A stretch of DNA of 64,000 nt from Symbiodinium natans (lineage: Eukaryota; Sar; Dinophyceae; Suessiales; Symbiodiniaceae): positions 456,501 through 520,500 of the forward strand of contig CAJNDS010000779.1 in the NCBI GenBank assembly GCA_905221605.1, read 5' to 3'. Shown here piece by piece: positions 23,287-33,297 of the stretch; the stretch's first letter is position 1; each line of letters starts with the position of its first letter. A program made the position numbers and the translations under genes. Under the pieces are notes generated by a model. It was not told the DNA's origin, searched no databases, and saw nothing but the letters and a program-made list of their open reading frames with translations.

Positions 23287-24876
23287 TCACGCCTCAGGCT
23301 TTGCCATTGGAGCCACCTTGGCTGCTGGAAAGGCCTTCGCGGAAGCCTTCGACTTCTTCATCTCTGCAGTGGCGAGGCTGTTGAGGAACTGAAGCCACGC
23401 CTGCTCCTTTGCCTCCACGTTTTTGGCCAGCATGAGCTCGTATTTCTGCGCACTGGCCTGCAGGGTTTCATTGAGCAACACACTTCTGCGGAGTCCATGC
23501 ACTGCAGCTGCTGGCCCGTCCCCAACTGTCGCGTAGGACATAACCCACCCGGGCGGTACCACCAGGATGGATTCAGGCTCTTGGCTGCCGAAGACCAGGG
23601 GCGACTTTGCCTCGCTGATGGCCTGCAGGCGTGCCTGGTCCAAGCCAGCAACGTAAGCAACGATGTCTGCGGCAGAGATTTGCTTCTTGTCGCCAAGCGC
23701 TGATACAATTGCATCGACAGGCAAGCCATAGAACTGGCTGGTGCCTCCCACCTGCAGGCGGATGCTCCCAAGGAACTCATGCTCAAAGTCGCTGCTGATG
23801 AACAAAAACCACTTGTTCGTTGCTGCCTCAAAGCGCGGGAAGCCATTGCTCACGCTATTCGGCGCAAGCATCTGCAGCAGCTCCTTCAAGGACTCGTCGT
23901 CGTTGCCACGGTTTGCGTCCAAGGGCGCAATGACCCGGTTGTTTGCCTGGCACACCTTCGAGCGAGGAAAGGTTTGGGCCCACACCTTCAAGGTGGAAGA
24001 GACGGCGTCGCTCTGCAGGATCTTCTTCACAGCTGCCGACTCCTTCAAGACAAAGGGGCAGGAGTACACATGTGGCTTGGCAGACTGCTCTTCTTTGAAA
24101 GCAGCATCTCCTGCGCAAACGAGCAGGGGCGCTGGCAACAGCACTGCCGAAAACTCCAAGCGGAAAGGATCCATCAAAGCCTGCTTCTGCAGCCTTCGCT
24201 TCTCATCCTCGGCTTTCTGGCTCTCAGCCTTCAGAGCCTCAGTTCTCTTCTGAGCCTCCATCTTGTCCAGCTGTGCCTTCCTTTTCTTGATGACGCTGTT
24301 CAGCTCTGTCGTGGCAGACTTCAAGCTTGCCCCGAGCTGACCAACCAAGAGGGCCTGCTCCTTCACGCGGTCCTGGACCTCATCGTGCTCTGCTGGATCA
24401 GCGGCATTCCGAATGCCTTGCACAGACAAGATGACATCTGCCGCGGTCACAAGCGACTTCTTCTCCATGGGCAACATATTCCTCACATTCTCGATTGCCT
24501 TTTGCAAAGCCTCCTGGTGCAGCTGCCGCTGCGAAAGCGGAGGGCCATCATCCTGCAGCCAGGAGTTCTGCAAAGCTGCACGTCCGGCTTGCAGCGCCTG
24601 CTCCCGGTAAGTTAGCCCACCGTCTGTGAACCGGTCAGACTTTCTGACGGTGATCTTGTCATGCGGCTCCAACGTCTTGTCGACACCACTGCTCTTCACA
24701 AGCTCAGCCCAAGCAGCCTGGATTTTGTCTTGGGGCACCGATGCACTCTCAGCTGCACGCGAAAATGAATCTCGCGACCACGGCTCCTGCGGCACAGAGG
24801 GGAAAACACGTTGAGCCTGAGAAACAAAGCTTTTGAGACCACGATTGCTACTGCAAAAAACAGCCCATCCATCCAA
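23287..24876 (-). CDS. Unknown protein with central coiled coil
   Basis: An open frame of about 529 codons whose first codon here is TTG, so the true start or exon boundary lies elsewhere; several CAG acceptors precede it. A Lys/Glu/Gln-rich stretch around residues 180-235 (KKRKAQLDKMEAQKRTEALK) predicts a coiled coil. A later VVPPGWVMSYA is faintly like the C-terminal strand of cupin/JmjC proteins, but no metal-binding triad was seen and I do not assign that family. The C-terminus is Lys/Ala-rich. It lies on the same strand as the methyltransferase blocks and between its motif I and motif IV exons. It may be part of a multi-exon protein with the block at 25252-26595. Function unknown. Confidence 0.6.
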   Translation of the reverse strand: MDGWAVFCSSNRGLKSFVSQAQRVFPSVPQEPWSRDSFSRAAESASVPQDKIQAAWAELVKSSGVDKTLEPHDKITVRKSDRFTDGGLTYREQALQAGRAALQNSWLQDDGPPLSQRQLHQEALQKAIENVRNMLPMEKKSLVTAADVILSVQGIRNAADPAEHDEVQDRVKEQALLVGQLGASLKSATTELNSVIKKRKAQLDKMEAQKRTEALKAESQKAEDEKRRLQKQALMDPFRLEFSAVLLPAPLLVCAGDAAFKEEQSAKPHVYSCPFVLKESAAVKKILQSDAVSSTLKVWAQTFPRSKVCQANNRVIAPLDANRGNDDESLKELLQMLAPNSVSNGFPRFEAATNKWFLFISSDFEHEFLGSIRLQVGGTSQFYGLPVDAIVSALGDKKQISAADIVAYVAGLDQARLQAISEAKSPLVFGSQEPESILVVPPGWVMSYATVGDGPAAAVHGLRRSVLLNETLQASAQKYELMLAKNVEAKEQAWLQFLNSLATAEMKKSKASAKAFPAAKVAPMAKPEA

Positions 24877-25014
24877 GACGTTTCTGAGGACCTGCTATGA
24901 TGCTGGACAAATGGACGCAACGCCTACTGTCTTGCGCCTAAGATCCACCAAGAGGCTGGGCTGGGAAAGTTACTTCAAAACTTAACTTGGCAGATACTGC
25001 AAGAACTTCAACCA

Positions 25015-25095
25015 GGTCCTAAACATCACCCTAAACCCTAAAACCTTACACCCTATCCTAAACCCTGAACCCTAAACCTAGGCCCTAAACCCGAG
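25015..25095. repeat. CCCTAAA-like repeat between coding blocks
   Basis: About eleven degenerate CCCTAAA units (plus strand) separate the coding blocks at 23287-24876 and 25252-26595. The same kind of separator occurs at 21988-22035, 22283-22315, 26682-26830 and 28232-28290. Confidence 0.7.
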
Positions 25096-25251
25096 GCCGG
25101 CGAAGCTCCCCCCTTCCAGTAGCACTCCACGCGAAAGAAAAAGCAAGCTCAGCGGCCCTGCAACCAAAGCGAGTAATTATAGCTCAAAAAAAAGGGGCTG
25201 CATGACGCACAAATCGCTCGAAGCGATCCAAGCAAGCCTAGACCTACTACT

Positions 25252-26595
25252 TCAACTTGAAATCGTAAAGGCAAGCCCTGACGTGTCCTCCACATCATAC
25301 TCCAGCTTCTGCATTTTGAGGCTGCTGGCATCAGCACCGACAGGCAAAGAACCAAGCCAGTGGATGGCAATGCCGGCCCGTTCCTTCAGCAGCTGGAGCA
25401 AGTCGTCATCAGCCGATGCCTCGCTAGCCAAGGCAGCAGCCCAGGCCTTCTTCAGGGCCTCCTCAATCTTCTTCTCATGATCTTTCATGAGGGCATCCAA
25501 GACACGACAAGTCTTTAGCCTTTCAATGTCGAACTTGGCAGCTCGCTTGTCTGCATCACTCTTTGTTGGGCTGGTCTGTGGAGGGGTCGCGCCACTACCT
25601 TCTTTCGCGTCAGCAGAGGCGCCATCTCCTTTGCCCTCGCTTAGCTTGCCGCCAACTTTCTTCGCCACGCTGGACACTATCTGCACGGCTGAGGCTGCGC
25701 CCTGACCATCCATGTTAGTTATGGCAGCAGCAGGCAGCGGGGCTGTCCAACTTGAAGCCGAGGACTTCAAGCAGGAAACATCACGGAACTGAAATCCACT
25801 GTCCAGCTCTGCCACAATTTGGCCGCAGTCCTGGTCTGAAATTCTTGACGACTTGGCAGTTCGCTCCAGCGCTCTCTGCTCTCCAACTTCCCTGGGAGTA
25901 CCGCCGAGTCCTCCCTCGTCTTTGTAAACAGTCGGGTCATGGAGCAGCTGCAGGAACTTAGTGCGCGAGTGTTCTTGGCTCCATCCCCGCTCCGGAATTT
26001 GTTGACGAATATTTCCTCGTCCCATAAGCAGTCGTCTTCGAGCCTGCCCTGAGACAGGGAGGCGTACACCCTGTTCACGTACTTGTTCAAGTTCAGCTGA
26101 CCACCACGCTTCTTTCCACTGGTCTCCTTGCCATCTGGATTGTCGATGCAGAAATCCAAAACGACTTCATTGGCCAAAGTGACATTCGGTGGGGGGTTTC
26201 TGCCTTCACCGAATATCTTGTGGAAGTCAGCTGCTGCGTCTGGATCCACATAGAAGCCCTCCTTGTTCTTCTTGCAGCAGCGACCCTGGATGCACTGGAA
26301 AGCCCTCTTGTGCTTGCCACAAAAGGGTGAGCCCTTCGCCTTGGCATCTGGGCAAGCGCGGCACGAACCAGCTTCCTGCTGCGCGCCCTCAGCATTGCCC
26401 TCTTCAGACTGGCCATCCCCACCTCGTGAGCCTTGACGAGGCGCTGCCAGCCTCTCAGCAAGGCGTGGGCCTACAGCACGCTCCACGAAGTCGAAGCCTC
26501 CTGCACACAGACTCCCTGCTTCTGATGCCGTGGGAGGAAGGCTTGGGGCCAGGGCCGGCTTTGGCCCTCGCAGAAGCCGTTGCAGACTCAGTCAT
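25252..26595 (-). CDS. Unknown Cys/His-rich protein, frameshifted
   Basis: The likely start is the ATG at 26595-26593, followed by MTESATASARAKAG. The frame changes near 26520 and continues as FVERAVGPRLAERLAAP. A cluster CRACPDAKAKGSPFCGKHKR followed by CIQGRC gives a probable zinc-binding unit (five Cys plus His). A second shift near 25960 links DEEIFVNKFRSGDGAKNTR to TKFLQLLHDPTVYKDEGG. The C-terminal part is Ala/Lys-rich and probably helical, ending near SSLKMQKLEYDVEDTSG. The two shifts could be small introns, decay or assembly indels. I recall similar proteins as repeated families in dinoflagellates, but I do not know their function. Confidence 0.55.
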
Positions 26596-26681
26596 GGCAG
26601 GAAAGCACACCTACAAGCTCTGCTGACCGATGCACAGCAGCACGGCCAAAAGCTCCACAGGTGCACAGTTAGTTCCTGACA

Positions 26682-26830
26682 AACCCTAAACCCTAAACTT
26701 CACCCTAGACCCTAAAACCTAAAAAAATCTTAAAATCTTAAATCTTAAACCCTAAACCCTAAACCCTAAATCCTAAACCCTACACCTTAAATCCTGAACC
26801 CTAAGCCCTAAACCCTAATCCCTAAACCTT
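26682..26830. repeat. CCCTAAA telomere-like array
   Basis: Nearly continuous CCCTAAA/CCTTAAA/AATCTTAAA variants on the plus strand. It lies between the Cys/His-rich gene and the methyltransferase motif I block. Confidence 0.8.
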
Positions 26831-26879
26831 GCAACGCGCAACGAGGCGCAAGCAGCAACTCCGTTGCGCGCAAGCTTGA

Positions 26880-27303
26880 GAACCCTAGGCCACGCCCCCG
26901 CCCCCCCTCCCATGTCCTTCCCTGCTATGTCCAGGATGCGCAAAGCAGCTTCCACGCTGCCTTTGCCGCTGTAGTCCGTATGTAGAACGACGCCATCCTG
27001 AAGAAGCGCCTCCGTGCGCCTCCTTCTCAAGAAAGCCTTGCGAACTTCAAGATCATCTTCGCTCACTGTGCCAAACAACGTGCCGAGGATTTCTGTCGGC
27101 CAGCAGCCCAAGCTCTCTGCTGTCTGGAAACCTCTCAGCACTGGCCCACCCGTCTGTCTCGCTGGGTCACTGTCGCCCAGGCGTGCCTTCTTGGAAGCGG
27201 GCTGCATGCCTATAGCTGCCTGGGCCCTCTCAACCGTTTTTGTCAACCCTATACTTCTAGGAGAAAAAGCATGTCGTATCAAATCTGCTGACAGCAATGA
27301 CAT
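26880..27303 (-). CDS. C5-cytosine methyltransferase, N-terminal block (motif I)
   Basis: The frame opens with an ATG at 27303-27301 and runs to about 26900, where it passes into repeat-bordered sequence. It contains VVLHTDYSGKGSVEAALRIL, with an aromatic residue, Ser-Gly-x-Gly and a following acidic residue as in motif I (the AdoMet-binding loop) of C5 methyltransferases. Upstream lie a Lys/Arg-rich segment and FGTVSEDDLEVRKAFLRRRR. The rest of the catalytic domain (motifs IV-X) is on the same strand at 22310-23017 and 21157-21981. The simplest reading is one gene with a very long intron holding other coding blocks, or a gene rearranged by insertion. The frame's last 20 or so codons, which extend to 26815, are probably intronic. 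Confidence 0.6.
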
Positions 27304-27625
27304 GGTCTCTGCTCTCTTCTATGCGCGATTCTGTACGTTCAAAGCAAGCTAAGCAACCCCCCTCTTGACCTTTAGCCTTTTCCTGCAGCAAACGCGAAAA
27401 GCACGCGGAACGGGCGAAACTCCAGAATGGACGGGCAACGCCGACACAAGCACCGCAACTGCACTCAAGGTTTTTTCGGGGGTCTTTTCCAAGGTTTCGG
27501 CCTGTTTTGCTCAAAATCGTCAACTTTTACGGGATGCGCGGATGGAACCGCTCCAAAAGCTTTGGGGGCATGTTAAATTTCGGGAAGATTCACGGACAGA
27601 AGACCACTCTTTGCGCCAGCGGCAC
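27304..27625. other. Upstream region of the methyltransferase block; no gene seen
   Basis: No domain is recognisable in either strand. It may hold the 5' flank of the minus-strand block starting at 27303; I see no promoter motif I would defend. Confidence 0.4.
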
Positions 27626-27862
27626 GAAGCCTCCGTGCAACCTGCGTGCAACCTCCGTGCACCTCCGTGCAACCTCCGTGCAACCTCCGTGCAACCTCCG
27701 TGCACCTCCGTGCAGGCCTCGTGCGCCTTCGTGCAACCTCCGTGCGACCTCCGTGCAACCTCCGTGCACCTCCGTGCAGGCTTCGCGCGGCTTCGTGCGA
27801 CCTCCGTGCAAGCCTCCGTGCAACCTCCGTGCGCCTCCGTGCAGGGTTTGTGCAGGGGTCGT
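27626..27862 (+). repeat. Minisatellite of (A)ACCTCCGTGC units
   Basis: Roughly twenty units of 10-11 bases, CCTCCGTGCA or CCTCCGTGCAA, with variants ending in GGCCTC or GGCTTCG. Because 11-mers and 10-mers mix, all phases stay open on both strands, giving Cys/Val/Gln/Pro-rich spurious frames. Confidence 0.8.
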
Positions 27863-28546
27863 GCAGGGGTCGCGTGGGCTCGCGCAGGGGTGGGGGACGT
27901 GGGGCGGGCATGTCGGTCTCCAGGGCCTTTTGCCTAGAAAACGCACGCACTTTAATGGTTTTTGTATGGCTTCACTCAAAAACAGATCAAAACGGCATGA
28001 GTTGCAGCATTTGGGCAGCTTTGCGCCCAGCGGCTTTCTGAAACCATCCCCCCACCAGCCCCCGCCCTCACCCCTCCAAGCACCAACTGTGGCCCCGCAA
28101 CTCCAACATGCCTTCTCACCCCTACGCACATTCAGCCTGCAACCGTGGTTCTGTTTTTTGTCCCTAGCCAAGACCTGAAAACATGCCCCCACTCTACCCG
28201 CTCCGCCCTCCCCTTCCAATCTGCTGCCAATCCTAAACACTAAACCCTAAACCCTATACCCTAAACCCTATAGCCCCAAACTCGCCCTACACTCTAAACC
28301 TGAAACAGCCCACCCGCGGCGCGCAGGTCTGCGGGGACGCGAAGCATTCAAGAAGAAACGCCAAAGCCAAGGTCTTGCGAAAGCCCACGGCTTCTCTGCA
28401 GAGCATCTTGCTAGAGAAAAAAAGCGAGAAGGAGATCATAGATAGATGTATACACATATATCTTCTGCGCTGAAGTCATACAATTCGGGGATCCTTTGCA
28501 CCCGTTTCGGGCCTCAGGCTTTGACAAAGATATGAAGGCACGGCCC
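27863..28546. other. No gene; telomere-like repeats at 28232-28290
   Basis: C-rich unique sequence, then CCCTAAA/CCCTATA units at 28232-28290. No coding evidence. It precedes the 3' end of the minus-strand gene at 28547. Confidence 0.5.
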
Positions 28547-29644
28547 CTAAACTGGCTTTATCGATGCGAGGTGGTTGCACAGAACAAAGGACTTGCAGCT
28601 TGCAGCCCAACTACACAGAGGCCATACTTTTCCCAGAAGCCTGCGCAGGCTTCGCTTGTCTTCTTCTCTTGGCCACGCGTCTTGGGCTGCAGCACGAGCT
28701 GGCTTGTCTACTAGCATTTCCACCTGGGCATCTCTATCGCCCACAGCCAAGAAGACAAAGTCCTGCTTCTTGCGCTTCGTGGAAGCGACAGGCGCCACTC
28801 CTGTCCAGAGAGCAGCGTAGAAACCAGATGTCTGGAAGTGAGGAACACATTCGCCATGTTCATCGGCTGCAAGCAACGCACGGAGATACTCAGAATCAAT
28901 TGCTGAACTTCCCGCCCGCAACCACCACAGTTTGGCGTCACCTGCTCGATAAGGCGTTCGCGGGTGCTCCTGGACGGCGCAGTTCTTTTTGACTCGCTGA
29001 CCAGCTTCATGCACTCGCAAGCTCCAACCTTCACGTTGCATGTCACACAACAGTTCAAAAGTGGTTCTATCCTTCAATTCGACATCTTCTCCTGCCGGAC
29101 ACAACACCATCTCAGAAACAGTGAAGATCTCTGAAGTTTGCAAGCGCTGCAGCGCCACCTCTGTCAGAGTCCATTCTGTCCAAGACTCCTTCGTCACTGC
29201 AGACACAAGGCCATGCGACCGTAGCACTGTCAACGCCTCAGTTTTGCATCCATCTGCGTCCATATGCCGAGGCAAGCGGAATGTCTTGTCTGGATGGAAG
29301 CGGTTGCCTTTGACCAGTGACCGGATGACACCTTGCATGAGCTGCGTGAACTCACAACCGTCCTGCAAACCAAAATCATACAGAAGAGAACCGTTGCCCT
29401 GCCAGAGCCTGAGCGTTGAGAAATCGTCTATCGACAGTGCTGCAGGATGTAAAAAGACAGGGCTCTCTTCGTCACCCAGCTTCAGAAAAAGTTGTTGCTT
29501 CTTCATGTCCACATGTCTCAAGTGAACTGGGGAAATTGCCATCCAGTCCTTGTCAGTTACTTGTGGGGCAAACCGGGGCACCTTCAAGTTGCTTGGACTT
29601 CGCGAGGTAATTGTGACAGCAGCACGCCGTGGCAATTTGCCCAC
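28547..29644 (-). CDS. C-terminal part of a large transposase-like protein
   Basis: About 365 codons without an ATG of its own; it overlaps the end of the frame at 29584-33297 in a different phase. Together they read as one protein of about 1,550 residues broken by one frameshift near 29600. The segment contains LPRHMDADGCKTEALTVLRS and a basic tail with a KRKKQDFVFLAVG patch. I recognise no catalytic motif here. It may be an accessory C-terminal region of the putative transposase upstream. Confidence 0.6.
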   Translation of the reverse strand: MGKLPRRAAVTITSRSPSNLKVPRFAPQVTDKDWMAISPVHLRHVDMKKQQLFLKLGDEESPVFLHPAALSIDDFSTLRLWQGNGSLLYDFGLQDGCEFTQLMQGVIRSLVKGNRFHPDKTFRLPRHMDADGCKTEALTVLRSHGLVSAVTKESWTEWTLTEVALQRLQTSEIFTVSEMVLCPAGEDVELKDRTTFELLCDMQREGWSLRVHEAGQRVKKNCAVQEHPRTPYRAGDAKLWWLRAGSSAIDSEYLRALLAADEHGECVPHFQTSGFYAALWTGVAPVASTKRKKQDFVFLAVGDRDAQVEMLVDKPARAAAQDAWPREEDKRSLRRLLGKVWPLCSWAASCKSFVLCNHLASIKPV

Positions 29645-32600
29645 TCAGCCGAGTCTGCAGAATCTTCGGCAGGCGCACGACACTCAAGGAAATCAAAACT
29701 CTCCAGCGCTGGCAACACTTTGCACTCTTCAGGTGTGGGGTTTACATGCTGGGCCAAGTCTGTCAAGGCATGCTGCAGGTCTGTCTGCAACCGCGGCCCT
29801 AACGAAAACACATGGTGGCAATCTGGCTGCTGCTTCTGGTCAAGGAATTGGCGGAGATGCTCCACGGCATATTTGCACCAGAGAGAATCATGAAGAATGC
29901 CTCCCTTCGAGTCCGGTGTCAGACCGCCAGTTGCTGGCGGCGGTGGCCCACGATGACCGCCCTGCACGCTTCCTCCATCCTCAGCAGGAGCTTCAGCGGA
30001 ACCACAAAGAGAAGGAGCATCTTTCAAGCCTGTTGGCCCAGAACCGCCAGGCGCATCACCCCCGTCATCTGCGATATACCCACCATCCTGAGGCAAGCCT
30101 TGGTACAACGTCTCCCTGTCTGCGTGATACAATAGCTCAACGACCCAAGGCCTGTACTTTCGGGCTAACTGCGATCGATCCACGCGCAAGATTCCGCGAA
30201 CAGAGGGATGGAAATGCAGATTCACGGCCTGGAGGGCATGGCCAGGACTTCTTGTGAAACCACACAACGCAACCAACTGGCTGAACCCATGTGTCCGATG
30301 CAGCAAGAGCTCACGCAGCATGTGCTGGCAGCCTGAGAATGCAACATGTTGCGCGCTTACATGCGTCGCCTTCCTCAAGTTTCGCTTGATCAGAGCATGA
30401 CGGCTCTCTACCCAGCGTTCAGACACGGCCACAAACTTATACTTGGCTGCAACACGGCGAAGCAACGGGAGTGCATCCAACGCTTCCCCTCCAACGAAAG
30501 AAGTCAACTGCGCATGGCCCTGCGTTCCAGGACAACACAGGAGATGCGCCACAGGATGCTGGGTCACCTGATCACCCATGGCAGCATAAAGCTGCAAAGC
30601 TCTGGCTCCACAGCGGCGTGCTGCGTCAGCTTCATGGTGGCCTAAACCCATGAGGACCCAGGGCAGCTGCTCCCAGTGGGAGAACTTCATCCTGGCAACT
30701 AGCACGCAGTACCGCTTAGCATGATTGCAGTCAGACAACACCACCTGTCGGGCATCCTCTCCACAAGCAAGGAAACTGTCCTGCAACATGACGGTTCTTT
30801 GCAAAGACTGCAGGCCTTGCTCGATGACTTTCAGTATTGCGCCAGCAGCGCATTCCGGGGCTCTTCGGGAGGCCAAGGGGCAGGAGCACAAGCCGATACG
30901 CGCAAATAGCCCTGTCTTGCTGTGTTTTGCTTTTCCCTGAAGTTCCTCATCGTGCCCATGGCATGGGCAAGATTCGCACCAATGCATGACATGTTCAATG
31001 GTCTCTCCAAGCTCACTGACCATGCGTGCGTAGGCCCAGAACTGCTGACTCTGACAAGCCTCATCCACCAAGTCTACATTCAAGGACTTGCTTGCAGTGC
31101 CATCACGACCCTCGCGAGGAGGCTGCCCGTTCAAGCAAAACTTAGCTTTGCACCACGCACCCCTCAGCGATCGCTCCAAGGGCAGCAACTCCTTCACGGC
31201 ATGAACTACTGTGCCCCATCTCCCCTTGTACACCTGGCCATCAAAAGACCCGTACAAGTGAACAAAAGCATTCCACGGAGGATCACTGAAGCAAGTTGCA
31301 AACAAGCGCTGTCTGTTCCATTTTCGCCCGAGAAGACGGCATAAGTGTGTGAGGCGCAAGATGAGCTCGGACCACCAGGACATCGCTGTACCCAGGCCCT
31401 CCGTTAGATTGTGCATGATATGCAAAGGCCCGGGAATGTAAATGCTTTGAGTAAAATCCAGGTTGTAAGCCCTCATGGCAGCATACAAGTCTGGATTCGG
31501 AGCGCTCGAGTCCCTTCCAACGCTCGTAAAATCAAAACCTTCAGAGCCCTGAGCCTCGGCCACTCCTGCCCCTGCCACCTCTGCTGGATCACTGAGCAAA
31601 TTGCCATCAATCTCACCCAGAACCCAATCACCAAACATTGCGCAAGCATTCCCGCGAAAAGTGTTCAAGCCAGACTCAACACCCAAATCAGCCGTCCAAG
31701 TAATTGTTCCGTTCAACAACTCGCACGTCTGTAGCCAGTTTGCAGCACTCAATCTCACACTGTGACACAGAGCGTGAACCTTGTGCACTAAATCAGAGCG
31801 CCCGGTTCCGACTGCAGTTGGGGTCCCTTGCACAATGGTTAGGTGGCTGGCGAGCCGCTGGGCAAGTTGAGTTTGTTCAGCAGCATTGTGTCGCTTGCCG
31901 AGGCAGATGAGCTTGTTAGAATCTTCAAAACAAGACTCAATCGAAGACATGCGAGCTAACGTAGCACCAGCAAGCAACCAGTCCCAAGACCCCTGCGGGC
32001 TGGAGTCCAAGGTGCCCCACCGGCAAAACCCAGATTCATCCAAAACAATGGGATTGTTCATATGCGAAACCCACCGGCAAAAAGCAACGTGCACTGTCAA
32101 CCTGTGCCGGTACAACGTGGAAGCACCTGGAACCCTACGTGGTTTGCAGAGCATGTTGTCAAAATGCTCAAGTAGCTGCGGCACTCTTACACAGACACGC
32201 AAGGCTGCCCGAAGCAGATCACGCATCTCTGCAGAATTGTGTAGATAACCACTTACAATGAGGGAGTGAATTAATGTCTCAAGTGCAAAAGCGCGGCGGG
32301 ATGTCGCCTGAGCGTCCTGCACCAGACTGTCCACTGTGTCTTGCAACAGAGCAACATGCTGCGACGCTTCGTCTGACAAGTGTGGCAATTCTCGCGCTGC
32401 CTTTCTGATGAAATCTGCAACGGCTTGCAAGGTGTCCGGCTGCAACAGTGCTTCTGCGCCATGAAGGGAGTTAGCGTTGCTAGGACCAGGACGCTGAGAC
32501 TGAACACTAGCCAGAGGTGCTAGGCTACCATCTTGCAAGGGTTTCCAAAGGTCTCGAACAAACCGCAGCCCCATCCCTGCCGCAGCCCGCCCTTCTGTCA

Positions 32601-33297
32601 ATGGAAAGGAGTACGATGTCCAAGCCTTCTTTGAGATGAGCAGAGCGTGTGGGGCAGGCATGCAGAAGCAGGTCTGATGACACTTCAATGCGCGAAATAT
32701 TTCTTCAAGAGTCTGCGACTCAGCGTCCAAGGACCCACAAAACTGACGATGCCACTGATGCACAACATCCATCAATGCACCGCCTGAGTCAAGGCTTTGG
32801 GACAAAAGTTCCTCAAGACTGAAAGGCGTGCACTGAAAAAACATGGCAGTCGGGGCCAAGGTTGTGTGCACCGATCGGACGCTGACAGGTGTGGCCAACG
32901 CACATACTGCTGCAACGTCAAGTAAGACAAGGGGTGCTTCTGCAAATTTTGTTATTGCCCAGTACTCTCGCACACAGCGCTGCCCTGCTGACAGCGAAGA
33001 CATCACGTCGAACTTCGAATTTGTTCTGAAGACTGCTGCGCCCACCACCTGTCCATCCCACTTGGAGAATGCTGCGTGCCATCTGTGACCTGGGTCCGAT
33101 TGCAGAGGCAAAGCCTCTGAAGGCAACACCTCACCGAGCATCAGCTGACGTTTCAGCTTACTGCTATAACGAAGATCTTGCGATATTGTCCTGCAATTTT
33201 CTGGACCCAGCTTGCTCTGCTTGCCCTCACGTGCAAACAGCCAGCAAATCTGGACGGGGTTACTGAAAGCCATGACGCACCAAAACGTAAGGAACAT
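29584..33297 (-). CDS. Putative DDE-type transposase, giant uncharacterised element
   Basis: An uninterrupted frame of 1,237 codons starting with ATG at 33297-33295. Three conserved-looking acidic residues have the right order for a DDE/RNase H-fold transposase: Asp431 in RWGTLDSSPQG, Asp537 in TWTADLGVESG and Glu964 in ERWVESRHALIKR. A His-rich PGPLHIMHNL lies between the second and third. The Asp537-Glu964 interval is very long, as in transposases with a large insertion domain. Cys/His residues in HWCESCPCHGH may bind metal. This is motif-level inference, since no close family is recognised and residues were matched by eye. The C-terminus continues at 28547-29644 after a frameshift. It sits on the same strand as the methyltransferase cluster. 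Confidence 0.55.
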   Translation of the reverse strand: MFLTFWCVMAFSNPVQICWLFAREGKQSKLGPENCRTISQDLRYSSKLKRQLMLGEVLPSEALPLQSDPGHRWHAAFSKWDGQVVGAAVFRTNSKFDVMSSLSAGQRCVREYWAITKFAEAPLVLLDVAAVCALATPVSVRSVHTTLAPTAMFFQCTPFSLEELLSQSLDSGGALMDVVHQWHRQFCGSLDAESQTLEEIFRALKCHQTCFCMPAPHALLISKKAWTSYSFPLTEGRAAAGMGLRFVRDLWKPLQDGSLAPLASVQSQRPGPSNANSLHGAEALLQPDTLQAVADFIRKAARELPHLSDEASQHVALLQDTVDSLVQDAQATSRRAFALETLIHSLIVSGYLHNSAEMRDLLRAALRVCVRVPQLLEHFDNMLCKPRRVPGASTLYRHRLTVHVAFCRWVSHMNNPIVLDESGFCRWGTLDSSPQGSWDWLLAGATLARMSSIESCFEDSNKLICLGKRHNAAEQTQLAQRLASHLTIVQGTPTAVGTGRSDLVHKVHALCHSVRLSAANWLQTCELLNGTITWTADLGVESGLNTFRGNACAMFGDWVLGEIDGNLLSDPAEVAGAGVAEAQGSEGFDFTSVGRDSSAPNPDLYAAMRAYNLDFTQSIYIPGPLHIMHNLTEGLGTAMSWWSELILRLTHLCRLLGRKWNRQRLFATCFSDPPWNAFVHLYGSFDGQVYKGRWGTVVHAVKELLPLERSLRGAWCKAKFCLNGQPPREGRDGTASKSLNVDLVDEACQSQQFWAYARMVSELGETIEHVMHWCESCPCHGHDEELQGKAKHSKTGLFARIGLCSCPLASRRAPECAAGAILKVIEQGLQSLQRTVMLQDSFLACGEDARQVVLSDCNHAKRYCVLVARMKFSHWEQLPWVLMGLGHHEADAARRCGARALQLYAAMGDQVTQHPVAHLLCCPGTQGHAQLTSFVGGEALDALPLLRRVAAKYKFVAVSERWVESRHALIKRNLRKATHVSAQHVAFSGCQHMLRELLLHRTHGFSQLVALCGFTRSPGHALQAVNLHFHPSVRGILRVDRSQLARKYRPWVVELLYHADRETLYQGLPQDGGYIADDGGDAPGGSGPTGLKDAPSLCGSAEAPAEDGGSVQGGHRGPPPPATGGLTPDSKGGILHDSLWCKYAVEHLRQFLDQKQQPDCHHVFSLGPRLQTDLQHALTDLAQHVNPTPEECKVLPALESFDFLECRAPAEDSADSAEWANCHGVLLSQLPREVQAT

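Noticed and set aside
23287-24876. JmjC/cupin assignment from VVPPGW
   Set aside because: Only one short hydrophobic motif; no HxD/E...H metal triad found.
27626-27862. Regular spaced repeats considered as CRISPR
   Set aside because: Units are 10-11 bases with no spacers; it is a minisatellite in a eukaryotic context.
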